A stretch of 24,669 nucleotides of DNA from Microcaldota archaeon (GTDB lineage Archaea; Micrarchaeota; Micrarchaeia; Burarchaeales; Fermentimicrarchaeaceae): contig JAPLWT010000022.1 of the NCBI GenBank assembly GCA_026396455.1, positions 1 to 24,669 on the forward strand, read 5' to 3'. A program made the translations under genes and the position numbers. How positions within the stretch are numbered: position 1 is the stretch's first letter; each line of letters starts with the position of its first letter. The notes beneath the pieces were generated by a model. That model searched no databases, was not told where the DNA came from, and saw only the letters and a list, made by a program, of their open reading frames with translations. Below, one piece after another: positions 1 to 7,760 of this stretch.

Positions 1-2
1 TT

Positions 3-719
3 TCGTTCCCGATATACAGGTACGATGCTGACAACAAAGACAAGTTCCTGCTGACGACTACAGCCACAAGAGAGATCTTCTACACGGGAGTCCCAACGCC
101 TTACGTAGACTCACTCATGGCAATAGGAACAACCACAGCAGAGGAGGGATACTACTCTGAGAGGGGATCTCAATTCTCTGGAGTAGACACCTTCGCAGCA
201 TCACTCAGCAGGGCACGAAGACTAGGAGAGATGAAGTTCTTCGTGAAATCCGAGGGTGCAAACACAACTTCAGCAACCACAGTAGGGCCTCTTGGTGAGA
301 ACGAGAGCGCCAACGTCGGCGGTGGAGTGACCGTAAAGGTCAACAGCATCACCGAGACAGTTGGAACTTGCACAGCAGGTCCAAACGCATTGTGCACTGT
401 GACTGGCGCGGACGGTCTGACAGCAACTCCGTCTGTAACAGCTGCAAATGTGAGAGTCGCCCTGAACCCAGCATCGCAGAAGCTTGTTGTACTGGATAAG
501 GATGCTGACAAGTCCGCTACTTTGATAGTAGTTGGAGGGAACCTTGTCAACACAGTGGCCGCAGAAGTCATGCAGACCACGAGCATCAACCTTGCAACAG
601 ACAAGGTTGTTGTGCAACCAATCGGTACAAACAGGATTCTGGTGGCTGGTTACACGGCGGCTGACACACAGACTGCAGCCGACCAGTTCATCCAGGCACT
701 GATTGCAGCAGCCCAATAG
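3..719 (+). CDS. S-layer-like surface protein, C-terminal part (5' end outside window)
   Basis: The reading frame is open from the left edge, so this is the last 238 residues of a larger protein. The final 70 residues contain a 'TLIVVGGNLVNTVAAEVM' stretch and end with 'RILVAGYTAADTQTAADQF'. This VVGG...N plus 'vaGy.a.dT..AA..fi' pattern resembles the C-terminal region of archaeal S-layer proteins (S_layer_C family) such as those of Methanococcus. The body is rich in Thr, Ala, Asn and Val with almost no Cys or Trp, as expected for a secreted beta-rich coat protein. No membrane anchor is seen at the C-terminus. It is followed directly by a strong stem-loop terminator, so it ends its transcription unit. 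The family call rests on pattern recall; an alternative is another cell-surface protein with a cell-wall-binding-like C-terminus. Confidence 0.72.
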   Translation, partial: SFPIYRYDADNKDKFLLTTTATREIFYTGVPTPYVDSLMAIGTTTAEEGYYSERGSQFSGVDTFAASLSRARRLGEMKFFVKSEGANTTSATTVGPLGENESANVGGGVTVKVNSITETVGTCTAGPNALCTVTGADGLTATPSVTAANVRVALNPASQKLVVLDKDADKSATLIVVGGNLVNTVAAEVMQTTSINLATDKVVVQPIGTNRILVAGYTAADTQTAADQFIQALIAAAQ

Positions 720-727
720 ATGAACTG

Positions 728-753
728 AAAGGGCGAAAGCCCTTTTTCTCCTT
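728..753 (+). terminator. Stem-loop terminator of the S-layer-like gene
   Basis: A perfect 7-bp stem AAAGGGC/GCCCTTT (728-734 and 739-745) closes a GAAA tetraloop and is followed by a T-rich tract (741-759). It starts 8 bp after the stop codon and looks like an efficient terminator for an abundantly transcribed surface-protein gene. Confidence 0.8.
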
Positions 754-807
754 TTTATTTTTCATGAACCCCTAGTCTATGCCATGTCAAAAAAAAAATA
801 CATTAAG

Positions 808-840
808 TTTATATAGCAGTCCAACTAATCCTTAATGAGG
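808..840 (+). promoter_or_regulatory. TATA box and ribosome-binding site of the 702-aa membrane protein gene
   Basis: TTTATATA at 808-815 is a good archaeal TATA box and predicts a start of transcription near 835-840. GAGG at 837-840 lies 7 bp before the ATG at 848. The expected leader would be very short, so the ribosome-binding site may be close to the transcript end. Confidence 0.55.
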
Positions 841-847
841 CGATCGG

Positions 848-2956
848 ATGAGAAAAGGAATTTTGCTGCTGTCCCTACTGGTATTAGCTTCACTCCTGCA
901 AGCTCAGCTAAACGTCACGGAATTCGTCACACCCTACCTATACCGAGGAGAAAACTATTCGAGAGATGTGAGGGTGGTAGATGCAAAAGTATCCTCCGGG
1001 AACTATTCAATTGTTATAATAAATAATACTTATACATTCCTCCTCAACATGAGCGACAGGATATACCCGGTTGAAAATCAAGCGAGCATAAATTCCGTGC
1101 TTCGCCAGTACTACACAACAGCCACCTACCCGACGCATGCTGAACTTGATTCGTTGAATTCCTCATCCCAATCCTTCCTAGCCAGCCGAGGGAGCGAGGA
1201 GGCTGAATGCTTAGTTGTGACTGGTCTGGAAAATCCAGATCGCTCACCACGCCTCACGTGCACTGCAGGCAACATATGCGAATCCTGCCAGGCCGTTCCA
1301 GTCTGCAGGGACGTTATGAAGGGGACCCAGGAGACCCCCGACCCCATGTCTAGTTCCCTTGTCAAAGCAATCGTGGTGATGTCAGTCAATTTTCAGCTCA
1401 TCAGAGCAAACCTATCAGTTTTCAATACGGAGATGGCTAACATCGGCAACTCCACTGACGTATCCGTTTCTCTCACTGCAATGCAGCAGAGCCTAACTTC
1501 AGTGAAGTCCCTCCTCGAGGGTCTAGGGAAATCACCAGTAAGCATAATCTACGAGCAGTATACTGATTACCACAACCCCAAAGCTTTGGGATTCTGCAAG
1601 AATTTCTATAAGCTCTACAACCTAACTGCCCTAAGCTCTGCAATAAGCCAAGCAACGCAGCTCAGCTCAAGAGTTCCGACAGAAGGCACGCTGGATGGAT
1701 GGGTATCCTCGATATTCAATAACACTCCGACAAGGAAGCTCAACAGGACAATAAGGGAGGATAGAGATAAGTTTGATGCCGCCTATGCGGTGCTTCTTGA
1801 CAGGAGGAATAGCATAGTGCAAAGAGCCAACCAGTCGCTTTTGTACATACATGATAACAGCACTATAAAACAACTGAGCAGCCTTGATGATATCCTGTCA
1901 CAGATAGCCGAGCTTGGCGACAAGAGGGATTATGACAATGCCTCTCGCCTCTCAAAGAACTTCTCGCTAATGGCGGATATAGCGGACTCGCAGGTATCCG
2001 GGCTTGAAACAACATACAACCAGCTTTTGGCCAACAATGAGTCAGCCTCAGACGCACTTTTCAAGGCAGGGCTGTACCTGGAGCCGCAGGACTTTGTTTT
2101 GAATGATGAGCTAGAGCTTTTAAGGACTCAGAAGGCATCTGTAGACTTTACAATCTACAACAGTTCGCCCTTCTCCCTATCGCAAGCAAACCAGTTGAGT
2201 GATCAGCTCTTAAACATCCAACTCAGTGCCAGTGCCATAGTGGGCGAGAAATCAGGTGCAACTTCCAATCAGATGAACAGCCTCTTATCCATTATCGCAA
2301 AGCCCGTAGTATCCTTTTCACTGGGCGTTATCAATTCAGTCATCCCGCTCTCCTACGCAGATAAAGAGAAGAACACATCAACAATAATAGCGGTTATACT
2401 CGTTGCAATGGACCTATTCATCCTGCTGTTCACATTCGGAGCTTTCTTCTTCTTTGTGCGTTCAAAGAGAATAGAGCTTCACAAAGTAGCAAAAATAGCC
2501 TGGGCATTCATCTTCGTTTTCTTCATAGTGCTGCTAGCCCTGTCCACTCTTGCAATCTACAACGTGGCAGACCTGCAGTCCCACCCAACAAACTTCGGTC
2601 CATTCCTCTCTGAGCTGAAGAGCTCCTCAAAAGCAGGGGTAGTCGTTGAGTTGACAGACCTGAATGCTACAATGAAGGAGAAGATGGTAAACTGTTCGGA
2701 AAGGATTGTATCAAAGCTTGCCTCTTTAAACAAATCCGTGATGGACTTCAGGTATGACGGTGACAATTGCTTTGCAGGCAATCTAACGCAGAGCAAAAGC
2801 TCCTGCGAGAATGACATTGATGCGAACCCAGTGATGATACTGAGAAGCGGGGGGGAGGATAAGGCAACATTCATGGTTTTCTACACAAAGAAGGCAACTT
2901 TTGAAGGCGGGGAGAAGTTCTTCGAAGACTGCTTGATTTCAAAAGCTCTGGACTAG
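848..2956 (+). CDS. Secreted/membrane protein of unknown function, two TM segments and a C-terminal four-Cys domain
   Basis: I do not recognise the family. Residues 1-20 form a signal peptide (MRKG then a Leu-rich core, cut near QAQ). Residues 21-510 form a large predicted outside domain with a Cys cluster (C121, C138, C144, C147, C153), C250 and a long polar helical stretch (about 300-480). Two membrane segments (about 511-537 and 550-573) flank a short basic loop RSKRIELHKVAK, so the loop is likely cytoplasmic and both large parts lie outside. The protein has 22 N-x-S/T sequons, consistent with N-glycosylation. The last about 120 residues carry C616, C641, C653 and C695 and resemble the whole outside part of the next gene's product, ending FFEDCLISK versus FLEDCAISR. 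The next gene starts 7 bp downstream, so the two are probably co-transcribed. Surface anchoring or transport are possible roles, but none is shown. Confidence 0.85.
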   Translation: MRKGILLLSLLVLASLLQAQLNVTEFVTPYLYRGENYSRDVRVVDAKVSSGNYSIVIINNTYTFLLNMSDRIYPVENQASINSVLRQYYTTATYPTHAELDSLNSSSQSFLASRGSEEAECLVVTGLENPDRSPRLTCTAGNICESCQAVPVCRDVMKGTQETPDPMSSSLVKAIVVMSVNFQLIRANLSVFNTEMANIGNSTDVSVSLTAMQQSLTSVKSLLEGLGKSPVSIIYEQYTDYHNPKALGFCKNFYKLYNLTALSSAISQATQLSSRVPTEGTLDGWVSSIFNNTPTRKLNRTIREDRDKFDAAYAVLLDRRNSIVQRANQSLLYIHDNSTIKQLSSLDDILSQIAELGDKRDYDNASRLSKNFSLMADIADSQVSGLETTYNQLLANNESASDALFKAGLYLEPQDFVLNDELELLRTQKASVDFTIYNSSPFSLSQANQLSDQLLNIQLSASAIVGEKSGATSNQMNSLLSIIAKPVVSFSLGVINSVIPLSYADKEKNTSTIIAVILVAMDLFILLFTFGAFFFFVRSKRIELHKVAKIAWAFIFVFFIVLLALSTLAIYNVADLQSHPTNFGPFLSELKSSSKAGVVVELTDLNATMKEKMVNCSERIVSKLASLNKSVMDFRYDGDNCFAGNLTQSKSSCENDIDANPVMILRSGGEDKATFMVFYTKKATFEGGEKFFEDCLISKALD

Positions 2957-2963
2957 TGTTAAA

Positions 2964-3422
2964 ATGAAAGAATACAACATCCTATTGAGTCTGCTGTTTA
3001 TTGCAGTGCTATCAATCATCTATATCTGTTACCCGAAGAGTGAGCCGACAATAAGTTTCAGTGAATTCAAAAACGAGCTCAACAACAGCAAAAATGTCTC
3101 AATAGTGGTTGATATGCGTCTTGCACCTTCGTCTGGTCCATCAATGGATTGCGGGGTAGGGTTGGTGCAGCATATCGAGATGAAAGGAATAGTCACGCGT
3201 TACTTCTTCTATGATAGCAACGGCTGTTCTTATGGAGGAAGTGCTGGGAGTGGGAATACATCGATAGAGACGTGCCAATCTATGCTCAATGACCCAATAG
3301 TATTCTATATACAATATGATCCTGAGAGAAACTCAACTTCATTCTACAAGTCAAAAGCGGTTATTGAAGGAGATAGTAGTTTTCTGGAAGACTGTGCCAT
3401 CTCCAGGTTAATCGGCAGCTGA
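2964..3422 (+). CDS. Small membrane-anchored protein with four-Cys extracellular domain (paralogous to the upstream C-terminus)
   Basis: This 152-residue protein has an N-terminal membrane segment (about residues 6-23) followed by an outside domain with C63, C88, C104 and C144. The Cys spacing (25, 16, 40) closely matches that in the end of the upstream 702-aa protein (25, 12, 42). Shared sequence around them includes an 'EL..S' helix start, 'VV(D/E)', a DP/NP after the third Cys, and (F/L)EDC.IS(K/R) at the end. Two disulfides per domain are plausible. No clear ribosome-binding site precedes the ATG, 7 bp after the previous stop, which suggests coupled translation. It ends exactly where the convergent aRF1 gene ends. 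Family and function are unknown. Confidence 0.82.
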   Translation: MKEYNILLSLLFIAVLSIIYICYPKSEPTISFSEFKNELNNSKNVSIVVDMRLAPSSGPSMDCGVGLVQHIEMKGIVTRYFFYDSNGCSYGGSAGSGNTSIETCQSMLNDPIVFYIQYDPERNSTSFYKSKAVIEGDSSFLEDCAISRLIGS

Positions 3423-4619
3423 TTACTTATACCTCAGGAATGCGCCAACTCCCCTGAATCCCTGCATGAATTGGCTTCCTTCTGCAGTATCCGTGGATAT
3501 CATCTCGATTTTTACGTTTTTTGAATCCGCAAGCTCTATCAGCTCGTCAGCCAGCTCCCTCTCCTCAACAACTTTCATCTTCGCACCGCAGGAGCACTCC
3601 TTCGACTCACCAATGATGCTACTTTCCCTCTTTCCACAACTCGGGCATTCGACAGTAGACCTCTTGACATCCAGCCCTTCTGAAAGAAGCAGCAGTTCAG
3701 CTTTATTCTTCTCAAGCGCCTCCCTCACCTCTTTCTCCCCGTATGTGGCCAACCCGTCCTTCACAACTTCCTTTATGAACCTGTCAACGAGCACCTTCTC
3801 TTTCACTGCTTCCTGTTCCGCGATGAGCGGCTCTGCCTTCTCTGTAAGCTCCTTCACCCCGTACTCCTCTGTGTAACCTGTATCAACAACCCCCAAGACT
3901 TTAAGCTGGTAGTTGAAAGGGCTCAGCTTCATAAAATCCTCCTTTGCGGGCCCAGGGCCGCCCACTATGATGCCCCTCAAGTTCTTGATGTTGACGAACA
4001 CCTCATCCATAGCATCCCCAATCCTTTTGTAATACTTCTCTATGCTCTCCTCTATAAGTCGCTCATAGCGTCTCGCGGATTGCCCGCCCTTCCCATGCAG
4101 CTTTGAGTGTGCAGTTGAATTCAGCTTCCTCACTATCTTTGTCTGTTTCCCCTTAAGGACTGCAATTGTAGCTTCCCTCCCATCCATCACGACAAGACCG
4201 TATACCTCCTTCACCTCAAGCATCTCCTCAAGTGGCTCTAGGAAGAAGCTGGAATCGCACCTGTAAAGCTGCACATGTATTGGCTCGGGAGGAGATATGG
4301 AATACAACCGTATGTCCGGTCTGCCCTGTTCCTTTGAAACATTGCCGCAGAATATCGCAATCCCATTCTCAGGAGGCTCTCTGAATATCTTAAGATAGTT
4401 TATAATCTTCTCAAGAGCGTCAAGCACATTCTTTCTTGTGCTCTTCGATTTTATGTTGCCGGCCTGCCCGTATTCTGCCTTCAGTTTGTTGCTCACTTCA
4501 GCTATCGGGTATCTGGGGGGGATATAGACTGAGATGAGTTCGGTTCCACTACCCGCAATGTTGCTCAGTTCCTTGAGCTTCTTCTTCATCTCATATTTTG
4601 CTTTGCTTTTCTCGCTCAT
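3423..4619 (-). CDS. prf1: Peptide chain release factor aRF1
   Basis: Recognises all three stop codons and triggers peptide release on the ribosome. Both hallmarks are present: NIKS (residues 55-58), used in stop-codon reading, and GGQ (residues 178-180, GKGGQSARRYERL), which enters the peptidyl transferase centre. The C-terminal domain keeps a four-Cys zinc-ribbon-like insert (CPSCG...CSCG). I use the ATG at 4619 (MSEKSKAKYEMKKKLKEL), giving 398 residues; a 13-residue upstream extension is possible but does not fit the family N-terminus. A weak AAAGGT lies upstream. The gene follows SerRS by 47 bp on the same strand, so the two are probably one unit. Confidence 0.95.
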   Translation of the reverse strand: MSEKSKAKYEMKKKLKELSNIAGSGTELISVYIPPRYPIAEVSNKLKAEYGQAGNIKSKSTRKNVLDALEKIINYLKIFREPPENGIAIFCGNVSKEQGRPDIRLYSISPPEPIHVQLYRCDSSFFLEPLEEMLEVKEVYGLVVMDGREATIAVLKGKQTKIVRKLNSTAHSKLHGKGGQSARRYERLIEESIEKYYKRIGDAMDEVFVNIKNLRGIIVGGPGPAKEDFMKLSPFNYQLKVLGVVDTGYTEEYGVKELTEKAEPLIAEQEAVKEKVLVDRFIKEVVKDGLATYGEKEVREALEKNKAELLLLSEGLDVKRSTVECPSCGKRESSIIGESKECSCGAKMKVVEERELADELIELADSKNVKIEMISTDTAEGSQFMQGFRGVGAFLRYK

Positions 4620-4666
4620 ACAATAACCTTTAAAAACAACAAGACCCAGGACGCGCAAAAAGAACC

Positions 4667-6232
4667 CTATGCAAATTCTATCTCATCCTCTGCATTTGTG
4701 AATTTTGCTTCGTTAAGCTCATTCACCAGCTTCACTCTTCTCCTGATATCATTAGGCCATTTATCCATCTCAAATCCCTTCTGCGCTAGGAACGCGCATA
4801 TCCACCTCTCAAAACTGCCTCCTGCGCACCCGCTCCAGAGTTCGCCCTTGCTGGATTTAACGCTGAACGCTTTTGGGTACTTGTCGCCGATGATACTGAT
4901 GTTCTGAATTTCAAGCCATTCGCTTTTGGCTCTCTCCCCTCTGTAAGGAAGATAGGCTTCAAAATCCACCGTTCCCACTCCTTCAGCCTCATTGTCAGAC
5001 AGCTTCTTCTCACCCTCTTGGGCCATCCACCAGGGAACTACCGAATATTTCTTTGTCTCCAGCTCCAGCAACTCATCGAATATGAAGGTGAGCTTCTCCT
5101 CAATCTTCTCCGCCGTTTTTTTAACCTGCTCTGGCGACCCTATGAAAAGCGTTTCAGCCCTGTGGAATTCCTCGACTCTTGCAATTCCATGAGTCCCTCC
5201 AGCCTCATTCCTGTACGAGGGTCCGCTCCAGTCATACACCTTCAAGGGGAGTGATGTATCCGCCCTCAAGATTTTGCCCTCAAGGAACTGCCAGAAAGGA
5301 GGGCATTGGGCGTAGGATAGGATGCCCACAGATTCCACCTTCTTCATTATGCTCTCCTTGTCTATCTCACCAGTTATCCTGAAGTAATCCATTGTTGCTT
5401 CCCATTCCTTAGGGCTGCTTACTCTGGGGACCATCACATAGTACGCATCAGGGTAGATGCTCTTGGCATGGCCGGATTTCTTCGGTACATCCCATGGCTC
5501 GAATTTCGGGAATATCATCTCCATAAAACCGAGAGGTTTGTACAAATTCTCAATCATGATATCTCGCAATGCATTCACAAGAGAAGTGAAATTTCTTCCG
5601 TATACGAACTGCCCTTTAGAATGAGTCCTCCTTATCCATTTCATCCTCTCAAGCTCTACACTCGGGTCCTTATCAGTAAACGTTTTCCTCTGCTTGCCCT
5701 CCCACAGCAACTTCTTTATCTCTGCCTTGCCCTCGTATTCCTGCCTCACAGCTTTCTCAATGACAAGTTCAATCACCCTGTCAACTCCTCCTACTTCTAT
5801 AACATCGACAGTAAGCGATGGACTGAATCTGATATCCGCCTTGTCACCTTTCATCTCTATCTTATCAACGTAGAATGCAATTTTTACCGGCTCTTTTGGC
5901 TCCCTTCCAAGCTCAACTCCGTTCACTTCCAGCTTCTTTATCTCGATCTTCCTTATACCAACTTTTATTTTAGCTCCAAGAAGGTTGAGCTGGTTCCTCA
6001 GCCTCAGAAGTGCATCCGGTGCCCTCACATACCTCCCGCTGACTATTTTCACCTTTAGCCTGTTACCTTCGATGCTCCATTCCTTCAACTGAGAAGCCTC
6101 GCCTTCCTTTCCTTTCGGAGCCCCTTTCTTGAATAACCCCTTATCCGTGTTGGACAAAACTTCCTCTATCTCGCTCTTCTTACCCCCTATGTCACCGCTG
6201 AATTCAAGCACCGCTTCAAGCTCGAATAACAT
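4667..6232 (-). CDS. serS: Serine--tRNA ligase, type 2 (methanogen-type, zinc-dependent)
   Basis: Charges tRNA-Ser. This is the rare SerRS type described from methanogens such as Methanosarcina barkeri, not the common bacterial/eukaryotic type. Family marks include the N-terminal RNA-binding domain with SGRYVRAPDALLRLR (about 66-80), MIFPKFEPWDVPKKSGHAK (motif 2 region), YAQCPPFW (C311), RVEEFHRAE (E356) and WSGCAGGSFERW (C470). By recall of the M. barkeri enzyme, C311, E356 and C470 correspond to the active-site zinc ligands; numbering here is from an ATG at 6235. Two ATGs are adjacent (6235 and 6232). GAGGTG (6243-6238) is 2 bp from the first and 5 bp from the second, so I favour 6232, giving 521 residues. 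A TATA-like element lies upstream. Confidence 0.95.
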   Translation of the reverse strand: MLFELEAVLEFSGDIGGKKSEIEEVLSNTDKGLFKKGAPKGKEGEASQLKEWSIEGNRLKVKIVSGRYVRAPDALLRLRNQLNLLGAKIKVGIRKIEIKKLEVNGVELGREPKEPVKIAFYVDKIEMKGDKADIRFSPSLTVDVIEVGGVDRVIELVIEKAVRQEYEGKAEIKKLLWEGKQRKTFTDKDPSVELERMKWIRRTHSKGQFVYGRNFTSLVNALRDIMIENLYKPLGFMEMIFPKFEPWDVPKKSGHAKSIYPDAYYVMVPRVSSPKEWEATMDYFRITGEIDKESIMKKVESVGILSYAQCPPFWQFLEGKILRADTSLPLKVYDWSGPSYRNEAGGTHGIARVEEFHRAETLFIGSPEQVKKTAEKIEEKLTFIFDELLELETKKYSVVPWWMAQEGEKKLSDNEAEGVGTVDFEAYLPYRGERAKSEWLEIQNISIIGDKYPKAFSVKSSKGELWSGCAGGSFERWICAFLAQKGFEMDKWPNDIRRRVKLVNELNEAKFTNAEDEIEFA

Positions 6233-6237
6233 CATAA

Positions 6238-6278
6238 CACCTCTTCAGATTCTTTTTTGCACTGGAGTTAATAAATAT
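6238..6278 (-). promoter_or_regulatory. Promoter and ribosome-binding site of serS
   Basis: On the minus strand CATATTTATTAAC (6278-6266) is TATA-like and predicts a start near 6245. GAAGAGGTG (6246-6238) is the ribosome-binding site and decides in favour of the second of two adjacent ATG codons. The remaining 6279-6381 holds no gene I can support. Confidence 0.45.
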
Positions 6279-6381
6279 GAACACTCAAGCTGCCGCTTCC
6301 GAAAAGAAGTACATAGTCAATTGCTGGATTGGAAGGGTATCATATCAAACCCAATTATTTGTACATATTGATACTTATAAA

Positions 6382-6939
6382 TCAGTACTTGAGAATCTCG
6401 CTCCTTGCCTGTTCAAGCTGCATCCTTGCAACATCCTGTTTCCTCCTGAAATTCGGCAGCAGGGAGTTCGAGAATCTCAGCGGAAGCAGAGCCTCATAAA
6501 GTTCATCCATCTTGGAGAAGTAGTAGTCCGCCTTCTTCCTATCCGCCCTCTTCAACTCCTCTAGCATCTCCCTCCTCAGTTCTCCCACGCAGTCTAGAAG
6601 TCCGAGTAGATGTGCCTTGTACGGAACTTTAAGTTCGTTATATGTCGGTATCTCTTCTCTTTTTATTATCGCAAGCAGAACCCTTGCCTCGCAGTATTCC
6701 TGGTATGCCTGCAATGCTATATTCTCAAAACCATCGGCTTTCCTCATTTTTTCAACTAGCTTTTCAACAAGCTTAATTTGTTTATCGCATTCATTAACTT
6801 CTTTCGAGTGTATGCACTTTATCGAGACAGAGCAGCCTCTGATAATCTCCCTTGTCAGCTTCAGGACTTCGTCCTGCTCCCTCTCCTCCTTCTCAAGAAT
6901 TTTTACAAGCCCACTAACGCTGCTCTCAAGTTTCCCCAT
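6382..6939 (-). CDS. Translin family protein
   Basis: An all-helical 185-residue protein matching archaeal translin homologues: an N-terminal helix region with LTREIIRGCSVSIKCIH, then ALQAYQEYCEARVLLAII, then the segment 'AHLLGLLDCVGELRREML' typical of the family, and an end of the form 'RRKQDVARMQLEQARSEI'. Translins bind RNA and single-stranded DNA as multimers, and archaeal members are reported to have RNase activity; the substrate here is unknown. No ribosome-binding site is visible before the ATG. A TATA-like AGATATAAAAGG lies about 30 bp upstream, so the message is probably leaderless or almost so. The gene is divergent from UMP kinase and shares its 49-bp promoter region. Confidence 0.82.
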   Translation of the reverse strand: MGKLESSVSGLVKILEKEEREQDEVLKLTREIIRGCSVSIKCIHSKEVNECDKQIKLVEKLVEKMRKADGFENIALQAYQEYCEARVLLAIIKREEIPTYNELKVPYKAHLLGLLDCVGELRREMLEELKRADRKKADYYFSKMDELYEALLPLRFSNSLLPNFRRKQDVARMQLEQARSEILKY

Positions 6940-6988
6940 AAGGGAAGCTATATTTATTAAACCTTTTATATCTATTCTTGGTGATTGT
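6940..6988. promoter_or_regulatory. Compact divergent promoter between translin and UMP kinase
   Basis: This 49-bp gap holds two oppositely directed TATA-like elements that overlap in use: TATATTTATTAAA (about 6948-6960) for the plus strand, and AGATATAAAAGG (revcomp of about 6962-6973) for the minus strand. GGTGAT at 6980-6985 is the ribosome-binding site of pyrH. The two transcription machineries could not sit here together. Confidence 0.5.
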
Positions 6989-7669
6989 TTGAAAGTGGTC
7001 CTCTCGGTAGGCGGAAGTCTCCTGAACCCCGGTCAGCCCGATTTTTCTTTCATAAAGCAGCTCGCATCGCTTCTCAAGAAGCTTAAAACAAAATATCAAC
7101 TCGCTGTAGTCTGCGGAGGTGGAGTACCCGCAAGGGAAAATGCCTCTCATATCCGAAAGCTCGGAGGTAGCGAGTTCCTTGCAGACGAGGTAGCAATACT
7201 ATCAACGAGGATGAATGCCATGATGCTTCTCTCCGCCCTTGGCGAGGATGCCCATCCAGTTGTTGCAGAAAGCTTCAAAGAAGCAATGAATGCCCTGAAC
7301 TCGGGAAAGATTGTGCTCATGGGTGGGACTATACCCGGCATAACGACAGATACCGATGCTGCTCTGCTTGCAGAGGGGATAGGAGCAAAGAGGATAGTCA
7401 ACCTCAGCAATGTCGACGGAGTCTATAGCGGAGACCCCAAAAAGGATAAAAACGCCAAGAAGCTGCAGAGGATGAGTTTCAGCCAACTTACCCAGCTCGC
7501 CTCGCAGTATGATGAGAGAAAAGCTGGGACTCGATTCGTGTTTGATCTGATAGCGTGCAAGCTGATTGCCCGCTCGATGATAGAAACCCATTTTATCTAT
7601 GGTAAGAATTTTGCAGAAGTGCAGAGCGCAATCGAGGGAAAGATGCATCCCGGCACATTGGTGAGATAG
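6989..7669 (+). CDS. pyrH: UMP kinase (archaeal type)
   Basis: Phosphorylates UMP to UDP with ATP in pyrimidine nucleotide synthesis. The amino-acid-kinase fold is plain: N-terminal VVLSVGGSL phosphate loop, VVCGGGVPAREN, TRMNAMMLL, a GTIPG-TDTDAALLAEGIGA nucleotide-binding part and NLSNVDGVYSGDPKK. The open frame extends far upstream, but that part overlaps translin on the other strand. The start is TTG at 6989, three bases after a strong GGTGAT ribosome-binding site, giving 226 residues, the usual archaeal length, and MKVVLSVGGS as N-terminus. A GTG at 6995 is the only close alternative. Confidence 0.93.
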   Translation: MKVVLSVGGSLLNPGQPDFSFIKQLASLLKKLKTKYQLAVVCGGGVPARENASHIRKLGGSEFLADEVAILSTRMNAMMLLSALGEDAHPVVAESFKEAMNALNSGKIVLMGGTIPGITTDTDAALLAEGIGAKRIVNLSNVDGVYSGDPKKDKNAKKLQRMSFSQLTQLASQYDERKAGTRFVFDLIACKLIARSMIETHFIYGKNFAEVQSAIEGKMHPGTLVR

Positions 7670-7690
7670 TTATATAGAGATAAAAAATAG

Positions 7691-7754
7691 AAAGATTTAA
7701 AAAGGAAGGCTGAAAATACATTATATCTACAGGTATGTTAATACCAAGAGGTGG
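7691..7754 (+). promoter_or_regulatory. Promoter and ribosome-binding site of the pilin-like gene
   Basis: AAAGATTTAAAAAGG (7691-7705) has a BRE-like purine lead and TATA box, predicting a start near 7725. GAGGTGG (7748-7754) is 6 bp before the ATG at 7761. A second AT-rich element (TTATATC, 7721-7727) is too close to the gene to be the main TATA box. Confidence 0.5.
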
Positions 7755-7760
7755 TTTTGA

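Noticed and set aside
170..716. Two long minus-strand frames inside the S-layer-like gene
   Set aside because: They are shadows of a Thr/Ala-rich coding region and have no family features.
6277..6564. Plus-strand 95-codon frame upstream of and across translin
   Set aside because: More than half is antisense to translin, with no ribosome-binding site and no recognisable protein pattern.
6617..6988. N-terminal extension of the UMP kinase frame
   Set aside because: It is antisense to translin and gives a Ser/Phe-rich low-complexity sequence; the TTG at 6989 with GGTGAT gives the normal family N-terminus.
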